A stretch of DNA of 64,000 bases from Clitopilus passeckerianus (GCA_944990035.1 CALYLX010000115.1:62001-126000); one strand, 5' to 3'. Shown: positions 21,301-33,498, numbered from the stretch's first letter. Translations and numbers: made by a program. The notes: generated from the sequence alone by a model not told the origin.

Positions 21301-22940
21301 AGGAGTGGCCATGTGTGTTGTCAGCCACCCACTTATCTATTTGTTCCCAAATCGTTGTAGAGACTCGCATGAAACGGACCTTAAGGCGGTGATCGTTGAT
21401 TCCTATCAGTGCCTCCTGCCCTATGCCTGCTCAGGCCCCATCTATTTATAGCCCATTTAAAGACGACCCTTGTCCTCAGAAAAGGAAAGAAAAGGAAACA
21501 TTCTATTAAAATTGGATATTCCCACTGGCGGAAAACGGAATATAAACAATGCATACGATCAGCATTAGCACAACGTGTCTCCACTCAATCTTTCATTACC
21601 CGCAACAAGATGGCGACGATGACTATGACGAGAACGGGGACGGGGACGATGACGACGACAAGCACCGGACAGGAACAGGTCAGAGTTGGGAGGCTCTATG
21701 GGAACGTACATGGTTTTATCAGAGGGGGAGAATCTACGCAACCCATTGGTCGGCTCTATGGAAATGTACATGGATTTACGAGTGGGGGAACTGCTACACG
21801 GACCTATACACAAGCACCCACACGAACACAAACCTATACGGGGACTTCTACCTACACACAAACCACGACGAAACCAGCTACGAAGACTCGAACTCGAAGT
21901 ACTACGAAGACCAAGGAGAAAGTTCGGACTGAATGTGCGTTCCAATTCGCTCCAGTTTCTTCAGGCATAGGGCTGATGCGGATGATTCTTCGGAGCAGCA
22001 ACTGTGAAATGTGAAAAAGGTCAACATGAGCCGTCGAGAAAGTACGGAACGTGTGGCAGTATCTGCGCTATTGTAAGTCGCCCAAATCATCCTCCAGTGT
22101 CCTGACTTAGACTGGTCACCGGTTGGAAAGCTCTTCTTCCCCATCGCGTTGTGTTGTAACTGGTGAGTGCGAGTTATTTACCGTCTCTGACATGGTGTTC
22201 ACGATGAGACTGACTCCTGTACCCTCCGAATACACTAGCTTTGTGTGGGAACGAGCGTGTAAGAGATGCGGTCAGAGGTTTTGATATGTGTCCTTCACTT
22301 TGGATCAGGAAATTCGTGCAAGCGCTCATACCCTTCTGTAATGGCGTTGTCTTCCCGTATTCTGGAAACAGAGACACACCAGGATTATAAGGACCCCTCT
22401 TGTCTAATTACTGTAACCTGCGTGAGGTACTTCGTAAATTGTCGGTCCTGAGCACCGCAACAAGAGTGGGTTCGATCCCACTCAATGACATGGCATCAGC
22501 CGCATCACCGATCCAAGCATTAGTTTTTGCGTGGTTCAGCTTTCATTTAAAGTGGTTCGTAGCGTAAAGTCCTTCTAGTGTGAATTTATTTGACATAATA
22601 CGCAAGTACGTTATAATTATGGCTCCAAACTATCTCTTCAATATGATGAGCTGACATCCAAAAAACAGCACTTCAGGGCGCAGTTCGAATACCATCTGCT
22701 AGAAAGGCGGTGATTTCGGAGGATACGGGTTCGAATCCCGGTGATATGTTCGATCTCGTTAAGGGATGCAATTTTCTGGTTCTTACGCACCGTCAATGCC
22801 GTACACGTCGGGATGCACTAAGAGAGTACCAGTATTGGCCCTCAGAGCCAAGGCTAGATTTCGCATCTAGCTGGGTTTTGGCTTGAAAAGGTATACATGA
22901 ATATTACCGTTGCTCAAAACAAGTCGTCATTTAATCCTCT
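21300..22940. other. No supported gene; low-complexity Thr-rich frame and tRNA-like B boxes
   Basis: At 21660-21790 a block ending in 'ctctatgggaacgtacatgg' is repeated about 70 bp apart. Together with Thr/Gly-rich codons it keeps a long plus-strand frame open (21409-22014). This looks like low complexity rather than a gene. B-box-like GGTTCGATCCC (22469) and GGTTCGAATCC (22728) occur without complete tRNA folds. Confidence 0.4.
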
Positions 22941-22952
22941 TATATTTTGTTG

Positions 22953-23036
22953 AGGGATCCGAACCCATGCCCATCCGATGTCACTTTTTGCGCTTTGCTC
23001 GACGGGTTAGCCACTCGGTGAGAGGCTTTGTGTCTC
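22953..23036 (-). pseudogene. tRNA-like relic (Leu/Ser class)
   Basis: On the minus strand ACCGAGTGGCTAACCCGTCGAGC resembles the D-arm/A box of class II tRNAs (Leu or Ser). GGGTTCGGATCCC resembles the T-arm/B box. The acceptor stem does not pair, so this is a relic or SINE head. Similar sequences occur at 41.65 and 42.22 kb. Confidence 0.4.
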
Positions 23037-23039
23037 TCC

Positions 23040-24060
23040 TTCCAACAAAAGGCTTATAAGCCAGTCAACGGATGGGGGTCCCCCTGACCTAGAAAGTAAC
23101 TGGATCCGAAAAGTCGTATACATATGTTGAACGCGTCGAAGGCATTGAGAGGCGACGCTTCTTGATCTTTAACCACCACCATCCAACCGTGGGAACTCGT
23201 CACTCTCACACAAATGGTTGGCCTTAACATACCAAACACCTCTCACTAATGTCATCGGGCCCCGCCACAGCCTAACTCGCCTTTCCTTTCGACAAATCCG
23301 TTCAATCACACACTCATTTTTACTTATCGGGGCAGATCGCGACAATCGCGCGGTTTGTCTCCCCTCCGCTCTGCTGGAGGCAATTAGGATCTGCTTACGC
23401 CTACAATCTCAGCATATACCTGGGCGGACCCTACTCTCTATGTTAGCGTCATTGCATCCACACATGTCTAGGAATATGCTCTGCTTCGCGCAGACCCGAA
23501 AGGGGCGCAACCGAGAAGGATCAACTGCTTTGGGATGGGGGGCTACTACTCACGATCTTGGCAGCCGGAACGGGTATTCTACCTCTGGAGTGGGTAGTGG
23601 GGTGTTCGAGTGGTGCATGGAGGGGGGTATAGGTTTAGGTTTTGGGTTCAGGATCCGACGTGCATAGTGGAAGGCAGGGTCTCTCATTAACATTCGTTTT
23701 CCAGTCTGCATCGGCTTAGAGGTTCATCACGTTGGAGCCATCCTATTCGTACACCACCTAGGTGGGACGCTATACCCAGTTGGGAGGCCATGCCGCGTAA
23801 GGTGCTTTGCGCAGCACCAATTGGGGAGGCCTTTGACCGCAGCAACCATCGTGTTTGGTTCGCCGACGGGTGGGAGCCTTGCATGTCACGGCAATCACGC
23901 GGATAGTCGGTGGGATATACACTCAGCAACCCCGGAGAATGAGGTGGAACTCCTATGAAATCCGGTCACTGAGGGTGGGCGTCAGAGCAGACTGATGAGG
24001 AGGATGATTTAGGTGTAGCCTGCCTCCTAGGGACTGTGAACGAGCACCTTAATTTTTTTT
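23040..24060. other. No supported gene
   Basis: A truncated piece of the dispersed repeat (ttgatctttaaccaccaccatcc) lies at about 23160-23190. A 149-codon plus-strand frame at 23218-23667 has no domain and no intron logic. Nothing else is supported. Confidence 0.35.
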
Positions 24061-24090
24061 GTGTATTTTGTTTAGTCTAAAATACATCTT

Positions 24091-24138
24091 GAGACCCCTC
24101 CGGGGTCTCCTGTGGATTCAAAAAAAAAAAAAAAAAAA
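24091..24138 (+). repeat. Hairpin plus 19-A tract (possible retroposon 3' end)
   Basis: gagacccc-tcc-ggggtctc is a perfect 8-bp hairpin (24091-24109), followed 10 nt later by 19 consecutive A (24120-24138). This looks like the 3' end of a retroposed RNA. Dispersed repeat R begins immediately after it. Confidence 0.45.
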
Positions 24139-24164
24139 GAAGGCATTGAGAGGGTACAAAGCCC

Positions 24165-25480
24165 GGTCGGCTCGGAATCGGATGAACTCATGTTGATCCC
24201 GATCCGTGGGAACGGAATGCTTCTTTGATCTTGACCGCCATCTTGCCACCACCCCCACAAAAACCCGTCGACACGACGCGACTCGATGAAAGAATTGAAC
24301 CAACCGCAAGATAAGATAAAATACAAGATATAAAGAGGCAGGATTGCTGGGAAAATAGAGCGAAGGAATGTAAAACATCGATAGAGGAAGAAAGAAGAGA
24401 CAGCGTTCGTGTATTTCAGTGCATCTTCCTCATTCCAGCCCATGTGTAGTTAGCCAATGATCCTTGTTGCTCGGGAGTCTTCTGGGTCAGCCTGAGCCGC
24501 CTCCATCGCTCCGCTGTTCTTTCTTTATGGGGCCTGCAAGGCTTCCTCTCGACACCAGCTTCAACATCTGGCGCCTTGCCACCTACAGACTACTATCTGT
24601 ACTGAACGGAGCTCAGCTGGAATAGAACCATGCTCGTCTGTATCTTGCTAGCTGGGGTCCAGTACTAGTACGACGCCTTCTTTGCTATAAAGGGTACGCC
24701 TACATCTCTGTCTCTTTTATCTCCCCCTGACTCCTTGACCAATCAATTCTTCGCCTTCTTAGGCACCTCCATTATCAACGTGCAAGTCTACCCCCTCAGA
24801 CGAGGAGGCTGTTAAGAAGCCATCGTGTTCGGTCTCTGAAGAGAAAACTCGACACGTTTGAATGGTCCTCCCCAGTATGTCACCCTGCCTTTTTCGCTCG
24901 TATCGTGATGACCGACTCATCACTGGCGTCAATTGCGGCTATCACCATTAGCTCTCCGCGTTCGGCTCGAAGCTCTGCCTATCCACCTTCAACCTTCGCC
25001 TGGCCGAATGGCACGATGTAACGAGGCAAGGACGCCTCACGCATTCAGGAGGAGGAACGCTAGGCTATAACGAGTGGTACCGAAACCCTCAGACCTCAAT
25101 CCTGGAGATCCAGGGACCCGCCAGAGGATTGCCAGGGCGCAACTCAAGGGCCGTGATATTGAATCTGGGCTCAGAGGTTCGTCTCTTCTAGCTCGTTCAA
25201 CCCGTTTACGACTCTTACCTCTCTCTTCTTCCCTGCCCAGATGTCCAGCCTCTACTTCATCCTGGCTGACCCTTAACCGTTTCTTTCTTGCCTGCTTGCT
25301 TCACGGGCGTCAGAGGGTACGTGTTATCTTTACTTCTCGGACGCTATCACTGACCAACAGCTCGTCTTTCCAGGGTTGATACAGCCGAGTAAGAGAGGGA
25401 TGGAGAGGTGGGGTCGGGACTAGCTTGAGCTAGGTGCGATAGTTGCAGCAGTGGAGTATGGGTACGTCCGTTTCTCGTGA
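24165..25480 (+). repeat. Dispersed repeat R, copy 3
   Basis: Block A at 24171-24213, block B (aacggagctcagctggaatag) at 24605-24625 and block C (gcctcacgcattcaggagga) at about 25031-25051. The spacing is about 434 and 426 bp. Intron-like segments gtacgcct...cttag (24693-24762) and the cttccctgcccag block (about 25225) match copies 4 and 5. Confidence 0.6.
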
Positions 25481-25970
25481 AATTCGCGCTGAGCACTCAA
25501 CAGATTTTTAAGCTGTCTCATAATAAGATGGACCTACCCTCAGTGAAATGCACCTACGGTTCTCGCCATACAACTCGAGCTGGAATCAGCGTATGAAACG
25601 GGGCGTTCTGCAACGAGTGGCACACGCCCCGGGGAGCTGGCGGGTCGGGTGACGTTTAGATGAGATGAAAGGCGGCAAGAGATCTCTAGGTCGTAGAAAG
25701 ATGCCAGCTGGAGAATGTATCGGGAATTGAGGAGCAGGGAGGCCATAGAAGCCCTAGTCTACCGTAAGGGTCGTCGTTCTTACTCACTTCCTCATACACT
25801 TCGGCCATACTGTACTGAAACTTTGACATCGAGGTCAGGGAGCGGCCCGTGTGAGTATAATTCTGGACTAGTCATAAACGCACATTCTCTCAATTCACTT
25901 CTCCTTGTCGTATCACAAGCTTCCTCCCAATACACACACCCCCACGTCTACCCAAGTCCACCAGTACGAA

Positions 25971-26465
25971 CTAAGCTCCATGTCCAAACTCTACATCCCT
26001 ATACTCTTCGTCAACCTGCACCAGCGCACCAAGCCCCCCCGCTTCGTATACCTTTGTCTCAACAACAAATGTAGCCAACAATTCCAACGGCTCCGTCTCA
26101 CTGGCATTTGCGCTGGTTTTATGGTGGCACCCTGGGGCTTCGTACCATGCCTCTCCCTTCGCTTTCAGCAACGTGGGGTCGTTGTTCATCTTGTTGTATG
26201 CCGTTCCGGAGAGAACCACAGCAGCTACAGAGGCTCCACCGTGTCGGTGTGGAGGAGATGCGCCGCCGGGAGGGAACGAAACGCTCACTCCGATAATTGA
26301 GAAGCCCTGTACGTTGCGGAGTGGGTAGGTATATAGGACTTTGATTGAAGGTGTGGGCTTGCTGTGTGGAGTGAGGTCGGGACGTTAGCTGGGGTTGAAT
26401 ATTATGAGGGAGGGGAGAATTACGTACGTCCTGTCGTAGACCAGGTCGTCAACAATTTGAGCCAT
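25971..26465 (-). CDS. Single-domain cupin protein, 142 aa
   Basis: Small beta-barrel cupin (cupin_2 type), probably cytosolic since no signal peptide is seen. Exon 1 is 26428-26465 (MAQIVDDLVYDRT), the intron 26362-26427 is 66 nt (GTACGT to CACAG), and exon 2 is 25971-26361. The phase is preserved and the total is divisible by three. Cupin motif 1 is PPHRHGGASVAAVVLSG, with two of the metal-binding His. Motif 2 is the GEAWYEAPGCHHKTSAN region. The family includes dioxygenases, isomerases and non-enzymatic binders, so no substrate can be given. It is one of the few apparently intact ordinary genes here, lying between two copies of repeat R. Confidence 0.8.
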
Positions 26466-27430
26466 GTTTCCGTCCGAAAATGCGCTGAATAGGTCTTGTA
26501 ATAGGGAGGTTTAGTGATTGTTCGACGCCTGCAAGTGGGTGAGTGTAGAAACATTGACGCGCTACACTCTCTTGCATTTATACTTCTACGAAACCCCACT
26601 GAGTTTCCTTGACTCGATTACTGCGGAGTTCCACCCCAAACTAAGTACAGCTCGCTCGAACGCTGCCACCGAGACAGGTTGTATCACTCGGCATTCGTAT
26701 TTGATTGGCTGGTTTAGATCATGCGGATGGCCATGAACGGCTAAGTATGAAATTCTTGAGTCTTGGAGAACCGAACTCGCCTACTTTCTGATATATGTGC
26801 GCATTGTGTTGACTAAACTTCCGAGTTACCGTCACCGTTTATTTCATCTTGATTTCGGGTTGACCGTGCTAACCTGAATGAGTTGCCCCAATCGAATTCG
26901 GATAACCAAGACTGAGACTTCCGAGCAGCTCCTTTCCGTAAATTACACCGACTGATAAGTTCGGATTATTACCGAGGTGCCCGTGGCAAGATACCTCAAC
27001 CTCCTCTAGACGAGTTGTTGCGGTGAGGTAGTCAGAATAAGGCATAAAATTTCGAAAGGGTAGTAGTGAGCTCGAAAAAGTTTGAAACCGGACTCGTGCA
27101 TCGTTTCTCGCAAAATGGGATCCACCTCAACTATCCAAGCCCCTCGTGTTCATCGAGAACTTTGGGAATTTATTCATGGGAGAGCATTGGCCCGTTGACC
27201 TCTTGCACAGCTCCATTCTGAGCAGTCAATAAATCTATAGACAGTCGAGCCCATCCCCACAATCTACGCCATGCAATCCGAGTGCTAGTCTGTGTCATTC
27301 TATGAACGACCTGGTAAGAGGCGCTTGTCTTTGCTTCCGGGGATGGAGTATAAGTCACTGAAAGGACTGTAGTCTCATTATCTCAGAGGATAATCAAGCT
27401 GGAAAGTCCTAATACACATTATTTGGCGGA
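26466..27430. other. No supported gene
   Basis: Intergenic region upstream of the cupin gene. Only short frames without motifs are present. Confidence 0.4.
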
Positions 27431-27454
27431 CCCAGCGAGGCATTGGAACAGGGA

Positions 27455-29700
27455 AAGGCACGACCAGCTCGGAATCGGATGGATTCATGTTGATCCCGAT
27501 CCGTGGGAATCCAGTGGGCGAGCTCTTTGATTTTGACCACCATCTTGTCCAACCACCTACGTTCAAACACGGCGACGCGACGCTCCTACTAGTAAGATGA
27601 ACTATTTGCTAAGTTAAGAGGCAATGTTCCGGGAAGAGTTACGCCCGAGGGATATGGAGAGGAACAGTGTTCCGGTTTTGACGCCAATGTGGAAGAGGAT
27701 GAGATGAGGTTCGTCCATTCCATCTATTTTATCCATCTCAATCTGACAACCCATATAGTCGACGAACATCACCACTCCGAGGATCTCTTCCTCGCATATC
27801 TTCCCGAGTGTCCGCTGTTTTTCCTTCAAGAAACCTGCAACAAGTCCTTTCCACGTCGTCCTCGACGGCCAGAGCCTCGTCAACCATTGGACTGTCAGAC
27901 GAAACGGAGCCTAGCTGGAGTAGAGCCAACACTCCTTGTGCAACCACCGGAAAGCAATACACCCTGCTGTTATGGTTCTACGACTCCTTCCAACCTTTAT
28001 TACTAAAACCCTCACAGGGTACGTATATATCTCTCGGGCCTTCGTTATTTCCCTGACTAAACAAAGGCACGTTGCCTAGGTATCTCATGAAGGAGTGCGC
28101 AAGCTGAGAGGTCGTTAGGAAGCCAACTTGGTGGATGGTCTAGGGCCGAGGAGAAATGTACCGCCCTGCTTGGTATGTATGTCGCCCCAACTCTTTCGTC
28201 ATTATGTTGGCTACTGACTCCTGACTCCTTTTGCCTCTATCTTCCAGTATCATCTCGCCAGATTTGACTCAGATCTCTACCTACTCCCATCCCTCCCCTC
28301 AACGACATGGCAGGACGAGACGATGCCAGAATGCTTCACGCATTTGGGAGAAGATCCGACATCTGGTCAATGGCACGAGGCTCCACCTATGTAGGTTGGA
28401 AATGGTTAGGGAGCGTGGAAGAACCGTGACGAATGCGATGGGTTTACGCGACAACGATTAGTCGGACTTGGGTGGGATGTATGTGTCTTCTCCCTCGACG
28501 CTGACGTTCATGCCACTTACTTATTCCTTCTCCGCTGTCTAGCCTGGACTCTACATCATCGGGTTCACCCCTCTCGCTGCTCACTTCCTCAGCTATCTCC
28601 GAAGCCCCCTCTACGCCCCCTCTGCATGCTAAGGGCGCTAAATGGGTACTGACGAGTGTACTTGGCTGGTAAGTGCATTTCTGCGCCATTCTGAATCTCG
28701 TCACTGACGATTCCTTACAGCGTTTGGTTGATCTTGGTGGTTCCGAGAAGGCTCCACCAGACAGAGAGAGGACGAGAGAAGGAAACTATGTAGATACCGG
28801 GTGTGTATGGTCCTCGTTGTGCGACAGGATCGATTTCTAACCACCTACCTCAGTTTACTGGCGCCGGGGTCGGACATCGGCGCTCTCGCTGACGATGTAT
28901 CCAAGAAGAAAAGGTTCGTTGTGACGCGTTCTTGCTGCACTTTTGTTCTAGACTAACCCAGTTTCTGCAGCGATCATGTTCCTGGCCAAGACCCCGAATT
29001 TACACTCCCTTGCCGGAAACGCCAGAATTTGGTCGTAGCACCCTCCATACGTCCCTTGTGTAGATGGCGAGCACCCGTTGATTCGTAAGGAGGATAAAGT
29101 GTGGCTGTAAGTCCATCGTTGTTACATTCTCTTTCTGTTTGCTCACATGTTACCCCCAGCTCAACGCGTAGAAGAAGGAAATCATCGTTGCCGTAGACTA
29201 GCGGAGGAGAAAGAAGTGCTTGTTCTCAAAGGCAGCTGCGTACACCAGAGGTTCGTCAAAGCTCTCTTTACCGGCGATTCATATTCCTGAACATTCCTTA
29301 CCGAAAGTGGACGACAAAACGATGAAAGACCTCATTATTTTGTATCCCAACAGCTCACAAAACGCATCGTCACGAGTCAAACTGTCGCGCTTCGAGACGA
29401 GGTCCCGATTTAAAACACGTCGCCTTACGAAGTACGTTTGCGTGTATTCGTCTACTTTACGTATGCTGACATTCTCTCTAGTTTCAGCAGGACATTTCTC
29501 CTCCTCGCTTTCTGCTGGAGGCCGGAGCAACACAGAGTCCATGTCGCTGGGGGCTACGCTTGAATCTCGACCACCGGTCCCTTATCCGCCCCGACAACGA
29601 GAAAGATTAGTTCATCCCGAGCAGGAGTGGGAATTGGAAGGCCTCATCCATGCTGTAAACGACGAATGCTCTTAAGGTCTGATAGGGTTACACTTGGACA
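27455..29700 (+). repeat. Dispersed repeat R, copy 4 (longest)
   Basis: Block A 27469-27512, block B (gaaacggagcctagctggagtag) 27901-27923, block C (gcatttgggagaagatccgac) about 28342-28362. The spacing is about 433 and 427 bp. Four intron-like segments are readable: gttcgtcc...catatag, gtacgtat...cctag, gtatgtat...cttccag and gtatgtgt...tgtctag. Frames between them are broken or very short. The extension to 29.7 kb, with further gt/ag segments, is less certain. Confidence 0.6.
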
Positions 29701-30266
29701 TTTGCCAGATAAACGTCGCGTTAGCAATTTGTAATCCTAAAATGATATGATTTTGACGTACAGATCCCATGATGATGCCCAAGGGAAGCGCCACACATGG
29801 GCTACATAAGTAGCCAAGTCAACCGTGAGATATGCGGATACTGGTAGCGCTCGCAAGAGAAGAAACATCTCTATTGTCAAAACAAATCGTGCCATATCAC
29901 TGGGAGAGTAGTTCGAACCATTACGGGACAGATCTGGGAATTTTACCGCTAATGAACACAAAACAAACGAACCGACTCAACAAAGCCTAGGTGTTCAGCT
30001 TGTAATGTGTCGCGTGGTTTATTTAATGTCTGTCAATGGGAATTCTTTCCCGGTGAGCCGCGATCACTCCTAGGAGGATCTACTACTCGGTAGCGACGGG
30101 TTTCTGGGATAAGTCCCGAAGAGAACGGAAGAATGCTTGGAATGTCTACGACAGGTATCCTGTAAAGGGTCTACATTCCACATGTCCGAAGGAAGGTTCA
30201 AATACCGATCGATACCTCACCAAAATCCATTTTAGCCTATCCCTAACTCCCAAGGGATCCTTTCCG
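29700..30266. other. Upstream region of the terpene synthase gene
   Basis: No gene is supported. A B-box-like ggttcaaatacc occurs at about 30198. A promoter could not be delimited. Confidence 0.35.
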
Positions 30267-31351
30267 ATGAAGCTCGACTACCTTTCCACCTTTGAACTGA
30301 AGTATAACCCAAACACTCCACATATCCATGCAGAAGTAAAGGCTGATATCGTTGAAAACTGGGAATTCCACTCCGAAGCGCACAAGAGGCGTTACCTCGT
30401 AGAAGATCTAGAAGCCTCAGGGACTCTTACGCTTCCATACGCGACTCCTGGCAGGGCTGTGGCAGCCTGCAAGTATATGGTTTGGGGGTTTATATTCGAC
30501 GACATAATGGAGGGAATTCCAAAGAACAAAGAGGTACGCGTTATTGATTCCCTTATTGTCTTTAACCTTGGTTATTGAGGCTAGTACAGTACAGGAAGCA
30601 AGTAGAGCTTTATCTGGAGTTAATTCTTGGGACGACTTTGCCCGACAGATCTTCAAAAGTTCAAGCTTTGACTTACGATGTCAACCAAGCACTCCTTAAC
30701 GTTGATGACGAGGAGAGCCGTAACCTCGGTCAACTGATGCTCCTCGAAACAGCCAAGTTATTCAAGACTATCGTCGCACTTGAGCTGGAGAAGTGCTCTA
30801 CCGCTAACAAGACTTTGTCCGTCGATGACATCCTCAATCATAGGTACAAGACGACTGGCATGTGGTGCGTTATCGTTCAACCACCGTCAAATCTATGACG
30901 CGGCGCGGTAACGTCTTCTACCAGGATTATGTGGCTCATTCTACGCTGGTCAAACGAGCTTCACCTCCCAGCCCACCTCCTCGCCAATCCCTCTGTCCGG
31001 AAACTTGAGGAACTTGGATGTTGGTACGGTATTCTGGCTAACGACGTGGGCTCATATGCAAAGGAGGTATTTGCTGCGAAGACCAACAGCGTTCAAATCG
31101 AGAACATAATGGCAGTAATCATGTCCGAGAAAGGGTTCTCTGAGGAAGAAGCTAAGTTGGATATGTATGAACGCCTACAGCATATCGAGGATGAGTTTAA
31201 TGCAGTGGAGAAGGAGCTATATGGAGTGGTTGAAGGGAAGGAGCTCGCTGTGTTGACACAGTATGTCCAGGGGATGAGATGTATGCTGGGGGGGACTAGA
31301 GCCTTTTGCGCCACTGCTGGGAGATATCAAGTTTCTGATAATAATCCGTAG
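30267..31351 (+). CDS. Terpene cyclase (sesquiterpene-synthase-like), 322 aa
   Basis: Class I terpene synthase, expected to ionise a prenyl diphosphate (probably farnesyl diphosphate, by family) with Mg2+ and cyclise it. Exons are 30267-30533, 30590-30864 and 30925-31351, with introns of 56 and 60 nt; phases agree and the total is divisible by three. The Asp-rich motif is FDDIME (D78, D79, E82), a DDxxE variant. The NSE triad is NDVGSYAKE (N220, S224, E228). A C-terminal Arg-Tyr pair (R314-Y315) occupies the usual diphosphate-sensing position. The length is near the lower end of the fungal family. No P450 or other tailoring gene is adjacent, so this is not an obvious cluster. All key residues are present, and the gene may be functional. 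Confidence 0.85.
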
Positions 31352-31653
31352 TGAATTAGATTAAATGCTAACATGTCAACCTCACCTCAACCCGTAGAAG
31401 GCTCGAGTCAAGAGACGATAGTCGCGCGAGAATAAATTTATGAATGCAAGGATGTTGATACGTGCGCCCCCTTCAGTTGTATACTCTGAAGTGAGTATCG
31501 ATCATACAATTATGAATCGGAATCCTAGAGTGTGAACTGGAGTCCAAGCAGAACAAACTAAACCAAGATCGAAGGCATTGGTGGCGTTCACTCCATAGGA
31601 CTCTATTCAGCTTGCTTCATTTGCTTGAAAGGGTTACTCCGTAAAGTGGACAA
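31352..31653. other. Intergenic, convergent gene ends
   Basis: Lies between the stop of the plus-strand terpene synthase and the stop of the minus-strand F-box-like gene. Nothing else was seen. Confidence 0.4.
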
Positions 31654-33390
31654 CTACATATACCAATTACGGAGGCGTAGCCAAATTTCCTTTTCCTGTG
31701 CCACCGCAAGCACTACATCCCGCTCATCCGATCCAATGTCAGTGTCAATAATTATACTGCTCCATCCTGTCCTTTGTAGAGCACGGATAATATCCTCTGC
31801 AGTCCATTTCGTCTTGTGGCTGTCAACCCTTGGACATGACCGGATTACCAAGTGACAACATCCATGCGCGTAAGAATTAAATCCGGATGGCGATGGTGTT
31901 TGACAACGAAGTTTGCTGGCAATGATGGCTGGCGTAACGAGATCGTCGCTCACTCGAAGCTCCTTGAGGTTGACCATGTGCGGAATAAGCATGTCAAGAA
32001 CCTTTTGACCTTCGAGTTTGCGAGTAATCATCTTGCCCGATGGCGAGGATGAGCACCGGTCGGTCTCAACCTCAAGCTTTTCGAGAGGGATGCGAATGGC
32101 AAACAGGATATTGAATAGATCAGCCTCATTTAGCCCTGTGACACCCTCAAGTGTGAGATTACGAAGGGTATGCGTCGAGGAGGATAGGAGATGGAGAAGC
32201 TGATGGCCGGTGTATGACCCATACCGGAGTGAGAGATCACGTAGGGAGAATGATAGCGGCTGGTAGCGGCACGGAAATGGTTGTTGGACAAGGGGCGGTG
32301 CAGAGTCAATGGGATCGGATCCAATATCGGTACAGCATGATTCCTCAGCGTTGAGGTCCCAGCACCCATAGAATGTAACCGACAAAGATTCCAGCGACGC
32401 CCAGCCGCATATAACAGAATTCAGGACAGAAAAGATGTTTGAATCTGTTCCTGTCTCACCAAAATGTTGACCCTGCTCCAAGACACATTTTGTGACTCTC
32501 GTTAGGTTAGCCAGTGGGTGTTCGAGTGGATAGAGTAGGTCATAGGGCATCCCAATTTCAGTTATTGATGATGCCGCCACCTGAAGAATAACCGAGTAAG
32601 CGTTGTTGGTTTGCGTGTAGGGGTTCACGTATTCCCACCACATAGGCTTCTTCCTAGATGAATAGAACCAGTCATACGAGGGGTCTTTGTGTTTGAAATA
32701 CACATGCGTGAGCGTGAACCGAAATTCAGGCTGCACGTAGAGAGCGTATGCCAGACGTTCAGGCGAGGTGATTGGGTTTTGGGGCCCGATCGTGGAATAT
32801 AGGAGCCGAAGGATGGGTTTCCAGGATTTTTGTACAAGCGAATATCCTAGGAGAGATCTGTTGTTTAACCATGCCGAGTAATCGGACAGGTGTGGAGGGA
32901 AGGTATGGCGTGCAATCGACAGGAGGAGGCTGGTTGGGAGATTGGGGACGGGCATAGCCTTACAGGGACCGTATCTCGGCAGATTTGAAGTTGGATATGG
33001 AAGTGTCAATGCCGAGGTGGAGTTTGTTTTACTGAGAACGGGGAGGATCCGAAAATTCATCCAGGGCAGGTCAGAAGCAAACCTATCACCGTCTGCATAA
33101 TGAAGCCGACTTGTAGTTGTTAACAAAGAGAAGATGCTCGTATCATCCTTGGACGAGAACATGTGAGAGGTTTCAAATAAAACCTGGAATTGAGAGATAG
33201 ACTCCCAGGTTGACTGTGGGAGTTGGACGGCTGTTGCTGATAGAAACTCGATCTTGGGTTGCGGAGACGAACCCATGGAACAAAAGGACATGCTGGGCAT
33301 TTTTAGGCGTACAGTGAGTAGCAATGGAATGACCGGTAGACTTCTGGCAGACGCAGCCGTTGTTCTTCTAGAAATGAGTCCCATCGTCAT
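31654..33390 (-). CDS. F-box/LRR-like protein, up to 578 aa
   Basis: A long uninterrupted frame from ATG 33390 to the stop at 31654. The centre (LPTSLLLSIARHTFPPHLSDY to SLVQKSWKPILRLLYSTI) resembles a degenerate F-box. The C-terminal half has irregular leucine-rich strands (LESLSVTFYG, LRDLSLRYG, LRNLTLEGV, LEKLEVETD, LKELRVSDD) typical of fungal F-box/LRR substrate adaptors of SCF ubiquitin ligases. The first about 90 residues look less protein-like and may contain an intron or precede the true start. The exact family is not certain. It is not closely similar to the F-box paralogs at 37-38 and 63 kb. Confidence 0.6.
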   Translation of the reverse strand: MTMGLISRRTTAASARSLPVIPLLLTVRLKMPSMSFCSMGSSPQPKIEFLSATAVQLPQSTWESISQFQVLFETSHMFSSKDDTSIFSLLTTTSRLHYADGDRFASDLPWMNFRILPVLSKTNSTSALTLPYPTSNLPRYGPCKAMPVPNLPTSLLLSIARHTFPPHLSDYSAWLNNRSLLGYSLVQKSWKPILRLLYSTIGPQNPITSPERLAYALYVQPEFRFTLTHVYFKHKDPSYDWFYSSRKKPMWWEYVNPYTQTNNAYSVILQVAASSITEIGMPYDLLYPLEHPLANLTRVTKCVLEQGQHFGETGTDSNIFSVLNSVICGWASLESLSVTFYGCWDLNAEESCCTDIGSDPIDSAPPLVQQPFPCRYQPLSFSLRDLSLRYGSYTGHQLLHLLSSSTHTLRNLTLEGVTGLNEADLFNILFAIRIPLEKLEVETDRCSSSPSGKMITRKLEGQKVLDMLIPHMVNLKELRVSDDLVTPAIIASKLRCQTPSPSGFNSYAHGCCHLVIRSCPRVDSHKTKWTAEDIIRALQRTGWSSIIIDTDIGSDERDVVLAVAQEKEIWLRLRNWYM

Positions 33391-33498
33391 AAAGAGCGGG
33401 CAAGCTGCGAAGAGGAACCCACGTACCGTACATCAAGATAACGCGATAATCGCCGAGATTCATCTTGGTTTGATATCATCTGTGTCAGCCACCTACTA

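Noticed and set aside
21409..22014. 201-codon Thr/Gly-rich frame
   Set aside because: Driven by simple-sequence and short tandem repeats. Long frames exist on both strands at once and no domain or splice logic supports it.
23218..23667. 149-codon plus-strand frame
   Set aside because: No domain, no intron structure and biased Gly/Ser-rich end; probably chance.
24072..24443. Minus-strand frame with a run of Phe
   Set aside because: The Phe run is only the 19-A tract read backwards, and the rest is dispersed repeat block A.
27378..27566. Minus-strand peptide GFPRIGINMNPSDSEL recurring at 24.2, 27.5 and 38.9 kb
   Set aside because: Recurrence reflects the shared DNA of block A. The frames are short and do not extend consistently on the minus strand, so it is not called a gene.
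29220..29675. 151-codon plus-strand frame near the end of repeat copy 4
   Set aside because: No recognisable domain, and it lies in a stretch that appears to carry intron-like gt/ag segments. Treated as part of the decayed repeat.
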